Shown piece after piece: positions 8,686-18,904 of a stretch of 64,000 nt of DNA. This DNA is from Megamerina dolium (Eukaryota; Arthropoda; Insecta; Diptera; Megamerinidae): positions 32,057,195 through 32,121,194 of the forward strand of contig OY978530.1 in NCBI GenBank assembly GCA_963854835.1, read 5' to 3'. Position 1 is the stretch's first letter, and each line of letters begins with the position of its first letter. A model generated the notes under the pieces. The model did no database searches, had not been told where the DNA came from, and worked only from the letters and a program-made list of their open reading frames with translations. Position numbers and translations under genes: made by a program.

Positions 8686-9114
8686 TTAAGTAACTCAAAT
8701 ATAATTTGGATACATTGACCTCCTCAACATGAATAATGAGAAATATGAAGAACCTACCTCAATAAAAAAACTTATATTATTTTTTGATACTCATGCTAGC
8801 TGCGTATATATTAGGCTATAAATAGTCTAATATATATGTAGGTTATACCGACCGCATAACTCGCATAGCTGATAAGCTATCCTAAGCGATTCAACATATG
8901 AGTCAATTGCAAACAAGTAATTCAAATATAATTTGTATACATTAACCTATTCAAAATGAATAATGAAAAAAAAACCTACCTCAACAAAAAGTATATGTAG
9001 CCTATGTAGCTACAAGCTATAGCCATACACAAACGCATGTACATGTATTTACTATACAGAGCGTATAGCTCGCATAGCTGATAAGCTACCCTAAGCGATT
9101 CAACATATGAGTCA
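8682..9114. repeat. Two-copy tandem repeat, about 210-225 bp per unit
   Basis: Units 8682-8905 and 8906-9114 share a left part (TCAAATATAATTTG, then ACATGAATAATGA/AAATGAATAATGA and ACCTACCTCAA) and a right part (CGCATAGCTGATAAGCTA, CCTAAGCGATTCAACATATG), with a more variable middle. The repeat directly abuts the start of the 170-aa minus-strand ORF, so it may hold its promoter or be the end of the virus-like element. Confidence 0.75.
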
Positions 9115-9661
9115 AGCATTTAGCTACAACCTAATATCATATAATATCATACATACACACACACACACACACACAAACACATATGCACTTACTATATCAA
9201 CCACTACAAGTCATAGCTGCTTGCTACCGATCGTGAGAGCCTGGTAGTACAGCTCGATTCAATATCATCCTCACGCCTAAGCCACCCCACCAAACCCTCA
9301 GCCCCAACTCCCCCCACTCCTCACACCTAGGCCACCCCTCCACAACCTCCGCCCACCCATCATGCCATCTCCCTCTCACACACCTATCAAGATAGCTGCA
9401 AACGTGCCACGCCTTTCTCACTCTTACACACTGCGAAGATAGCTTCACACATGCTGCCTCCCTCCCACACACATGCCGTCTCCCTCACACACACTGCCGA
9501 TCTACTGTCTCCCTCTAACACACGGCTAAGTTAGCTTCAAACATGTCGATCTTCCGTCTCACTCTAACACACACATTTAGATAGCTGATCCAGAATCCCC
9601 ATATTCTATCTACTTCGGACGTAATCCCAAACTGAATGGCCCTGTGGTCCGACATGCGTAG
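9115..9661. other. No gene; short CA microsatellite and CT/CA-rich diverged repeats
   Basis: A (CA)n run lies at about 9154-9178. It is followed by pyrimidine-rich text with recurring phrases such as CTCCCTC, ACACACATGC and TTAGCTTCA/ATAGCTTCA spaced 40-60 bp. This suggests a decayed tandem array or the 3' untranslated region of the non-LTR element to the right. The open minus-strand frame at 9224-9472 is low complexity and probably not a gene. Confidence 0.4.
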
Positions 9662-11120
9662 TCAATCCAAAATCCTGTCCAATATTTTAACTTTCGTCAG
9701 GGTAACATCAGTTACTTCGCAATGACGTGCGTCGACAAATGTCGGTTCTGTTCTCCTATTGGCGACTTGTAGACCAAATCTTTCTATAAATTCGAGAAGA
9801 CACTCTACTCTATATTTTTGATTACTGCTGCCCCACACAGAACTGACCGCATTGGCATCGTAGCCTAAGATCAGATCAACCCCCTTTCGATCACAGAATC
9901 TCAGTAGAGCTTCCACCTCTCTTGAAGGTGATCCCTCTGGAGAATCGTATGGAAGGTATGCTGATGCAATAATAAATGAACTCGCACCATCACCTATTCT
10001 CGCTACTGTGAGATCTGGTGCGCACAAGTTAGTTGTCTTCTTCCCTGCAGAATCTACCACTAGCCCCACACCAAGAGCCGCGTCGCACCCCTCATACTGC
10101 ATCTTTCAGGAATCTAACGACGGCCTGTTAACGACCGCAGTTGAGTCTCCCCCCTGCGATCTTGATGGCCTCCGCGTCCTCCTTGGGACACAGCACGGTT
10201 TGTACGACACCTGCCATTTCTGCCTTGCCAAACTTTTCTGTGTGGATAACACTCCATGTGGAAGTGTCTTTACACAAACGTTTTGACGCTGCAGCCTCCT
10301 GAGAACGATGTCGTTGGCCACATCATTGCCATGAGCAACAATCACCATCTTCTTCTTTGCCGACAAGGCAGTTAGGCTGTCACATTTGAACTTTGCACCG
10401 TCCCACAAACCGGTTAGGTCCTCCACCGTCTTGCACAGCCATTGCTTGGATTGTTGATTTTGCATCTTAGTACAAACAATCCTCTCTCCACCCTTGCTCT
10501 GCAGACAAATCAAATGTCATTGAGATCATCTTCAAGGGACTCCATGCCATCCAGCAAAGATACCTTGAAGGTACTCTGACCAGGCGTTCCTCTGGTGACA
10601 AGTCCATGACTCCCATAACGAGGTCAGCTTCCGCTACTTGAGCAGAAGTCCGCTGAGTTGGCCCGAGAGCTGCTTAATGGTCTTCTCTGCCGACTTTATG
10701 ACCTTTTTACGTTGCCTCTTTCGCTTCTGCTTCTCCCGTTTCTTCAACTGGATCCGCTCAGCTCTGCAGGCTCCATCCTCTACTTGATAAAGCTTAAGAT
10801 TCTACTCCACTAGGAGCGTCTTCGTCCGCACCATCAGATGGTCGGTTCGATATTTCCGCTGCCTCCAAACCGACTTCCCTGCCGATCTGGTCATACCGTC
10901 CCCTTTGCTCGACACCATCGCAACCGCCGGTTTAGCCCTTTCAAAAGCAGTTCCGTCTGCTACTACTGATGCTTCCACTGGTTTTGGGCTGGCTAAAAGC
11001 TTGGCTTATTTAGTAGCCTTATTTTCCGCCATCCTTTACACTACTTTTTCCGCCGTGGCTACCAGCAATACTTCGCATGAGGCAGTGCTGTCCACCATTA
11101 GAGGAATTTCGTTTTAAGCT
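9662..11120 (-). pseudogene. Remnant of a LOA/R1-like non-LTR retrotransposon (ORF1 end plus endonuclease)
   Basis: Reading leftwards, about 11120-10660 holds basic ORF1-like text (KREKQKRKRQRKK in one frame), and 10513-10106 holds an ORF1 C-terminal part (VANDIVLRRLQRQNVCVKTL). Then 10102-9662 encodes an endonuclease/exonuclease/phosphatase fold: SAYLPYDSPEGSPSREVEAL, GYDANAVSSVWGSSN and an 'R-T-E-P-T-F' substrate-site segment. This order (ORF1, apurinic-type endonuclease) and the GxDANA motif are typical of LOA- and R1-clade elements. The reverse transcriptase is absent: the text stops at 9662 with no RT motif to the left. Several frameshifts and stops separate the pieces, so this is a dead, 3'-truncated copy. 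Confidence 0.65.
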
Positions 11121-11486
11121 CCAGAGGTGGGAACGAGTGGTGCAACTAACAGCTCTCCCTCTGGTGTAGCTTTATTGTCCGCCGTTCCACCCATGTAACC
11201 CCCGTATTTTCGGATCTAGATCCGGTTTTTTTAGTAACAATTACATTTGTTCCCACGAGTTGCGAAGAAGTTAAGGTCCGCCTGCGCAGAGATTCGCAGT
11301 ACTCAGGTAAGGCTACTTATTACGGAGGGCGCCAGATATCCGTAAGCTCACGTTTGCGACTGGGCTATTTGAAAAAGAGGCCCCCAACCAGGCAGATCGC
11401 ATAACACCTTAATCCATCCGCTCACCCCCGACGATGATAAAAAAACGCTGCCGAATGTACAGCATTATTACTATTGCAGAGTAACA

Positions 11487-11489
<3 letters not shown>
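11121..11489. other. GC-richer unassigned sequence, possibly the 5' region of the non-LTR remnant
   Basis: No ORF or RNA gene was recognised. The phrase GCCAGATATCCGTAAGCTCA and proline-rich frames suggest continuation of the leftward element's 5' region, but this could not be shown. Confidence 0.3.
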
Positions 11490-11820
<331 letters not shown>

Positions 11821-11959
11821 CATCCGATGCCGTGTATCAGGCAAACGGAAATATCAGCAAGCAATATCACGTGTTGAAATTGAATGTAAAGCAACAGAAA
11901 AGTAGAAGGTATACAAACGAACGCGTCGTTGTTGCTCCTTTAAATTTAAATTTATAAAT

Positions 11960-12600
11960 TTATTCTTTTTCTACTTTATCTGCTTTTGCTCTGCCGTCAG
12001 ATAAAGGAATAGACAGCAACGCATGCCAATTGTGCAACGATCGATCTATTACAATTCTAATTCGCTTACAAAGCACTTTCCCACCAATTCGAAGTTCTGC
12101 CCTTATCTAAGCATACCAACAATGTTTAGACATAACATGATAACTAAAATCACGTGGACTACTCATGGGTTTGAATATCAACAAGGCTCTCCAGTATTAG
12201 TGTTTAAGTTGAAAAGTGTAAGACAGAAAATAAAAAAAACAGACGGTTTCATAAAAAGGATAACAAGAGGGTAAGTATGTTTGAATACCTCTACCTTTCA
12301 ATTATCTAGTATTAAGGCTCCGAAAGGGTACTCAACACTTAGGGCATTAGGTCGTCGGTACCTCACGGTTATAGTGCGATGGTACATTTATTAATCGCAA
12401 ACAAAATCCAACGTTCTCTCGGTTCATGTACTGGTGGGCCTGTTTGGTATAGCGAAGTAGTTAGATTCAAAGAGGGTGATAAAGAAAAGCGGCGCCGTCT
12501 AACAAATAGGGGCAAGTAGTTGGGTAACGTGGTGTTGTGGAAAAAAAGGACACAACATTTTAGCGGAGCCGGTAGGATACTGCGAAATATTTTGTATATA
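11960..12600 (+). repeat. LTR/leader fragment of a repeated LTR-retrotransposon family ('LTR-X')
   Basis: The segment CATGATAACTAAAATCACGT (12135-12154) recurs at 49271, and diverged at 56469. The block ACCTCTACCTTTCA to GGTGTTGTGG recurs at about 53960-54180 with the same order of phrases (GGCATTAGGT, CGGTACCTCAC, AGAGGGT). The segment stands directly upstream of decayed gag-like sequence, so it is probably the 5' LTR plus leader of the element at 12670-16130. Related pieces lie at 33065-33260, 49260-49350, 53690-54195 and 56206-56880. Confidence 0.6.
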
Positions 12601-12669
12601 CAAGGTGTTTTACGTTCAACGTTTAATGCAGTATAGGAGTTAATTCTAGTTTGTGTTTTCTTTTTGGGT

Positions 12670-15600
12670 CAAATGGACAATAAAACCTTTGAAACATTAG
12701 AAAAAAAAACTAGAAATTGCAAAAACCGCGTCAATAGACTGCGTGTGAAGCTTTATTAAACAACACAGCACATACGAACAGTTCCAGCTCAAAAAAATCA
12801 AAAGGCTCTGTGAACACATATCGAAAAACTGGGATTAAACGCAGAACCCGTAAAAGTAGAGATATCTGAGACCCTCAAATAAATAAGGAATTAAAAGACT
12901 TGTTAAGGGAAAGAGGGAAAGAGAGAGAAAGATCACGTATTGAGGAGAACATTGGCAATGGAAGAGAGTAAAAGAGGCCCAGGAAACACTTCGAACTTGG
13001 TGCAACTTAATAAAATCCGATTTGCGTAGCAAGAACATAAACGAGGAGACGGCACAGGATCGCACGACTTAGAAATATTGTACAGGGAGAGCCGACCAAA
13101 AATAGGAAAAGGCTAGGACAAAGAAGAAGAAGAAGTTAAGGGAAAGAGGTATTTCAGAAGAATTTGTAAAAAAAAAGACAGAGAACCTCAGTTGACCCTG
13201 AGCAACTAAGTGCGCTCCAAGCACAAGTGAGTAATCTCGTAAGAGACCGCTGCCTAGCACAAGAGACACCTTCTTGCCGTCATACACCTGTAACGAGAAC
13301 ACAATCAGAGTCTCAACCAGAAATACAATCAGAACCAAAGCCAGAAATACGTGTTGCCGAAATAGCACAGACTGTCAGTAGACTTGTAACAGTACTTACT
13401 GGTGCGGAGTCTAAGGACTTAAGAACTAAAGTACATTTCTGGGTGCGAATTAGCACGAAAGGCCATAAAACCCAATAAGTTGGAACATTTCGTATCCTGT
13501 ATAAAATGGCGATTATGTGAAGATGCCTTCAATTTGGTCTTGATTAAAAATTTGCTTATTTAAAAGAATTGTATACACTCCTGTAAAATACATATTTAAA
13601 AACAGTCAACCTGGAGCAACTCACGCACTAAATACAATTCGCGCGGCAATTACTGCAGGAATATATGCGTGTTTCTGCAAGGATGTTGTGTGATTTAAAA
13701 TCCACAGCAACAGAGTGTATTAAAACTGTATACGTGGGAATTGGAGACCAAGCATTGCTTAAGGAGCTAGAGGGGTATGCGAGGACATCCTTCCTATCTG
13801 GTCTTCGGGACCCATGACTTTAAACACATATGCTAGGCAAGAAAGGCACGCTAGAGGAACTAGCGGAGGAGACCGTAAATACGAGTATCCTGTTCGAAAG
13901 AGGGAAACGGCTCAATCGGCTCAATATGGGAGCCAGTGTAAGTCGCAATACACCATTATATTCTTACGACATTGACCAGACTGAGGTCAGTAATACAGTG
14001 GCATTTCACCAGAACAGAAATGACAAGATGCCACTTGGAATGAACAAATACCAAAATAATAACGTAAGTCTCTAAGATAAGCAAAGGAGAGTTCTATATG
14101 TTCTTTCTGCAATAAAAAGAGGCACACCAGAGACAAATGTTTAAAAAGGAAAAACACGCCTTTCCGTATTGAATGTAAACAATATGCACATGAATTCAAT
14201 TTGTCATGCACACCTTTTAGCAGCATCAAGTTACTTCGAAAAGGCAATCAAACACCTCCACCTAGTAAGGGAGATCAAGAAAGCAATGGTCCTAATCGCG
14301 AAAGCTTTGAAATGAAATGTTTTTTTTTTGTACGAAGCTGGAACACAAGATCGCCGACTGTTATAAACGCAAAGAGTTGGAAAAAACCAGGGAAACTACG
14401 GGGGGCTCAGGTATGGCCAATAAACCTAGATTCCCAAAATTTTACAAAACTAGGCCAGAGATTGTTGACACACCCTCCACGTCAGATAGTAAGATGGTGG
14501 AATTCGGTAGCCAGGCATCCAGAGCGATTGTTGATCCAGTGATAGCAAACGTGGCTACTGTTTTGGAGTCTCTGATGTAGATGATGTGTTCGTTGAGTTT
14601 CCGTGCAAGGAAGCAAAAAATGTAAAACGCATTTTACTTGTAGACTCAGGCAGATATCAGTTATAAAATCAACAGTAATTAATACAAATTTAGTAAGATA
14701 GGAAATTCAAGAAAAAATCTTAGTGGGTTAATAGCAGTCCAATATAAAAGGACTAAAGGTTTGATTTTGGAATCACACTTAATCTATGAAGAGAGAGAGA
14801 GATACCTGCAGATGGTATCCTAGGTAGAGACAATTTAAGGAATCAATCGGTCCTCAATACTATGAAAAAGAAACTGACTGAGGCTAATAGAGTACTCTAC
14901 ACCAGTGAGGTTGTAGTACCTGGGAGAACTATGAAGGTAGTCCCGATTAAAGTAAATATAAAATTTGAAACCGTTATAGTAGAGAAACAGGAAGTATCTC
15001 CTGGAATATACTTGGGAGACACATTAGGCACTGTGTCGGACAACACAGTGTATGTCCCAATGCTCAACACGAATACAGATTCAAGTTTTGTAAATAATAA
15101 GCTCAAAATAAATATAATTGAGTTTATTCACTCTGAACACGTAGAATATTACATAAACTACAAAATAAATAGCGTTAAGGAAACGTATAACCACGAAAGG
15201 GTTACCAAAATATTAAAAATAATTAAGCTAAACTTATATATTGAAGAAAAGAGATCTATAGAAGACATATTCGGATCAATCCACTACTTATTTTTCTTCA
15301 AAGGCGATAGATTGTCTTATACAACAGTTATAAGGCACATAATACCAATAAAGACAGATTAGGCGCCAATCAATCAAAGACAGTACACACTACCAGAAGT
15401 GTAATAAGAAGAAATCCATAGGCAGGTAAATAAAATGTTAGAAAATTGAGCAATTGTCCCTAGCTCCGCTCCTTGGATTTCTCCGATAATTTTAGTCCCA
15501 AAAAAAACGGCAGAAGATGGCAAAAGAAAATGGAGGCTAGTAGTAGACTTCAGCAAATTAAACGACGCCACAATCAAACAAGTCTTTCCAATTCCCCGAA

Positions 15601-16130
15601 TAGATGAAATATTAGATCAGCTAGGACATAGCAGATATTTCACTACCCTTGACCTTGCCAGTGGGTACTATCAAGTACTGATGGAAAAGGCAGACCGGAA
15701 AAAACCGAATTTTGTTACAGGTGTTGGCACTATGAATTTAATACAATGCTTTCGGTTTGACAGGCGCCCGAACGCACTAACCACTGAGCTACGGCACCCA
15801 ATTATTATTGAAAATTTGTTGAGAATTTGGCTGGTATGGCACTGCCAATCAACAAACTACTCAGAAAAGACGCGAAATTTGAATGGACAGTAAATGTCAG
15901 AAAGCTTTTGAAGATTTAAACAATTAAGCAATTCAAGCGATTTGCTGTCCGCACATTCTAGTCTACCCAGATTTTTCTAAACCTTTTGTTTAACAATAGA
16001 TGCCAGCAACAAGGCTGTAGGTGCAATTCTATCGCAAGGTGAAATTAGAAAAAACAGACAAATAGCCTTTGCGAGCGAGTGATATTGAAAAAAGGTATTC
16101 CATCATTGAGAAGGAATACGGTAAGGGACG
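12670..16130 (+). pseudogene. Heavily decayed Ty3/gypsy retrotransposon gag-pol
   Basis: Starting from an ATG at about 12673, many short frames spell an LTR-retrotransposon in order. First come gag-like helices. A CCHC zinc knuckle CSFCNKKRHTRDKC lies at about 14090-14135, and a second knuckle at about 14315-14365 is frameshifted in a T11 run. A protease-like LLVDSG is at 14640. A reverse transcriptase at about 15420-15725 carries APWISPIILVPKK, KWRLVVDFSKLND and TLDLASGYYQ. Finally an RNase H start is at about 15985-16075 (TIDASNKAVGAIL, then IAFAS). The catalytic YxDD region falls in a gap at 15730-15810, where a SINE head fragment is found. Integrase was not recognised. At least ten stops or frameshifts are present. 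The LTR-X segment immediately upstream is probably its 5' LTR. Confidence 0.7.
15757..15802 (-). repeat. SINE head fragment (tRNA-like) inside the decayed Ty3/gypsy element
   Basis: The minus strand reads GGGTGCCGTAGCTCAGTGG, then TTAGTGCGTTCGG, the same tRNA-like head as the SINEs at 60656 and 63621. It has an A-box-like TAGCTCAGTGG and no B box. It replaces the part of the reverse transcriptase that should carry YxDD. Confidence 0.6.
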
Positions 16131-16872
16131 ACCGCCGATATTGTGCACAAGTAAGCGGATCAACAGAGGCTCTCGATTCGGCGCAACTGCCAATAGATGA
16201 GCTCCTGAAAGGACATACCACAATGAGACATGCCCTCTTGGAGCTCACAAAAAAAAATAATCCGCCAAACACTGCTGTACCTCAGCAGAAGGCGATTAAA
16301 TCCAACCCGAGAGTAGCTAGGGCAAAGCTTTTTGTACACGGCGAGGAAAGCCTCAACAAAGCGTATTTTTACTTTTAAAATACCGGGTTTCATTTTAGGA
16401 TGTTTGTAAAACCGAGCTTTGAAAACGTTCAAAACAAACCGTAAATAAGTCCTGACGTAGCACCACATTATATGTAAAATAAAATATAGGGTATTTTTTT
16501 CGCAAAGCCTCGATTTTATCATAACAAATAAAAAATTAAGAAGAAATAGGTTACATAAGGAAACCACTCAAATTATTAAAAACACGTGCAATTACCTTGC
16601 AATAGGCCAACATAAATAATAGAAATAGAAATAATAGAAATAAAAAGTAAATAGAACAAATTTCCAGATTGTAAATTATAATACTTTAGTTTTATCAAAT
16701 GACGCAAAAGTGTTTTGCAAAAAAACAAAATTCTACTCAAAAATCTATAGCTCAACAAAATCACCCTAGCCGCAACACAAAAAGATGTTCTAAGGATGAA
16801 AACCAAATGTACATAACTTTGCGATTTAAAACTCTAGACGAAACATAAAACGTACTGCCACAAAATAATGTA
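16131..16872. other. Unassigned sequence with a diverged copy of the downstream mariner flank
   Basis: The first 250 bp may be decayed RNase H/connection text of the Ty3/gypsy element. Bases about 16800-16866 resemble 18190-18256 on the far side of the rosa-like mariner (shared GATTTAAA, CTCTAGA, GAAACAT and ACTGCC in order, roughly three quarters identical). The mariner therefore sits between two copies of an older repeat. No gene seen. Confidence 0.4.
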
Positions 16873-18176
16873 AAGGGTTATCCATTTCGCGGTTTCAAAA
16901 GTATAGGGCTAGAATTCGACATCTGTCAAACTGAGTTGTTAAAAAAATTTCTTTCTTTTTCAGTTCAAAGTCTGACATTTGCGAAAATGGATCGCTTAAC
17001 TATCGCACAACGCATTAAAATTGTAAAAACTTACTACAAAAATGGTGATTCTGCCATAGCCACATATCGTGCTTTAAGAGGAGATTATGGTTTACATAAT
17101 CGTCCAACTACGCAAGCAATTGGCAAAATTGTGAAGAAATATGAAGCGACTGGATCGGTTACAGATATTGTAAGGCCTGTGCATCATCGTTTCGCTCGTA
17201 CCACCGAAAATATCGCTGCTGTAAGTGAAAGTGTTGCCGAAGACCCGAATGTGTCGATTCCTCGTCGTTCTCAGGAATTACGACTGTCTTACGGCACATT
17301 ATGGCGTATTTTGCATTTGGATCTACACCTACATCCATATTAAATCCAGCTCACACAACAACTGAAGCCAGCAGACCATTCACAACGTCGTAGATACGTC
17401 GAATGGGTGCTTGAACAACAGGCGGTGGACGGCGATTTTTCGAACAAAATTTTCTTCAGCGACGAAGCACATTTCTCACTCGGTGGGTATGTTAACAAAC
17501 AAAATTGTCGTATTTGGGGTTCTGAGAATCCTCAAGTAATTGAAGAGAGGCCACTACATCCACAAAAACTCACTGCTTGGTACGCTCTTTGGTCCGGAGG
17601 TGTGATTGGATCTTACTTCTTCGAAAACGACGATGGAACGACTATCACCGTCAATTCTGAGCGTTATGGTCATATGATAACCGACTTTTTTTGCCTGCTA
17701 TTGAAGAATACGACTTAGGGAATATGTCATTTCAACAAGACGGTGCCACATGCCACACAACTCGAGCGAATATGGCTCTATTGCAAGAGAAATTTTCTGG
17801 CCGCGTAATTTCTCGTCGTGGCGATTTCAAGTGGCCGCCAACATCATGCGATTTGACACCGCTTGACTTTTTTTTGTGGGGCTACGCGAAAGACCGTGTT
17901 TATGCAGATAAACTTTTAACTCTTGAGCACCTAAAAACCAACATTCGTCACGTTATGGCTGAGATACCGCCCAATATGTGTCAAAAAGTGGTCGAAAATT
18001 ACCTCAAAAGAATCGATGCTTGCAACAATTCGCGTGGTGGTCATTTAAATGATGTAGTATTTCACACATAATGTCAACGTTCAAAATTTATAATAAAAAA
18101 GAAATATCATGATAAAAAATATTTTATATGTGTTTTATTTACATTTACTTTTGAAACCGCAAAATGGATAACCCTT
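16873..18176 (+). mobile_element. rosa-like mariner (DD41D)
   Basis: A 1304-bp element is flanked by TA (16871-16872 and 18177-18178). Its 31-bp inverted repeats begin AAGGGTTATCCATTT, continue GCGGTTTCAAAAGTA and differ at one base. It carries one transposase gene with a stop and a frameshift. The catalytic spacing puts it in the DD41D group of the Tc1/mariner superfamily, which includes rosa from Ceratitis rosa. Confidence 0.9.
16987..18071 (+). pseudogene. DD41D mariner transposase, one stop and one frameshift
   Basis: The gene starts at ATG 16987 (MDRLTIAQRIKIVKTYY) with a helix-turn-helix-type N-terminus. A TAA interrupts it at 17341-17343. It continues in the same frame through the first catalytic block FFSDEAHFSLGGYVNKQNC and the RIWG segment. 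A one-base shift then occurs in a T-run near 17685-17692, and it finishes with FQQDGATCHTTRANMALLQ and CDLTPLDFFLWGYAKD. Counting from the Asp of QQDGA to the Asp of PLDFF gives 41 intervening residues. Total length is about 360 codons, near normal. Catalytic residues are all present, so decay is limited to the two lesions. Confidence 0.9.
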
Positions 18177-18178
18177 TA

Positions 18179-18904
18179 CAAAAGCATGAGAAACAAATAT
18201 ACATATTATTCTGATTTAAAGCTCTAGAGGAAACATGAAACTTACTGCCAAAACAAACAAAAAACAAGAACAAAATATACATATCCAGAGTTCACAACAT
18301 ATTTCGCAAATATACAAACCAAGATATAAAAAACATTAACCCTACTAGCCATGGCTACCCACTTCCCCTTAAAATTTCAATACAATCTCACACTTTGATA
18401 TTTTTTATTGCTTTATTTTTCATGGAATGAGTGCGAATGAAACAGCACTGTAACTTTGCTGAACTTTTGTGTTGCTGTAATTTTTGTGGTGAAATGCAAA
18501 TGGTGGTAAGCGCTTCAGTGCAATCAAAATCGAACCAGGTCAGAAATTCATCAAAAGTGAATTGTAATCACGTGTAGTCTTTGTTCCAGTGAAGAGAATA
18601 TGGTGTCAGCATATTTGGCAAATTTATGGTCTGGAATGTTGTGTTGTATGTGTCAAGATTATAAAATTACAGCGTTCGTTAACTTGCATATTCAACATAG
18701 TATTATGGGCACAACAAATAAGCCTTAATCTCTGGCTTATTAATAATTTATAAATGCTTTTATTGATTTCTTTACTAATTTTTTTATTTGCAGATTATTA
18801 TTATTATTACAACATTGCCACCATCAGTGAAACCATCTAAGTAGTTGCATCCAAAACAACAACCATTTTAAACAAATTATTTAAATAGCAAAGATACTAA
18901 TGAT
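18179..18904. other. No gene recognised
   Basis: AT-rich sequence between the mariner and RTE copy A. It contains the right-hand copy of the repeat noted at 16800-16866. A candidate 6-bp duplication AAAGAT stands at about 18890-18895, shortly before the RTE start, and recurs just after the RTE tail at about 22209-22214; this is too short to be sure. Confidence 0.4.

Noticed and set aside
13069..13478. Overlapping ORFs on both strands in the decayed gag region
   Set aside because: Neither continues into recognisable protein; the region is better explained as frameshifted gag of the LTR element.
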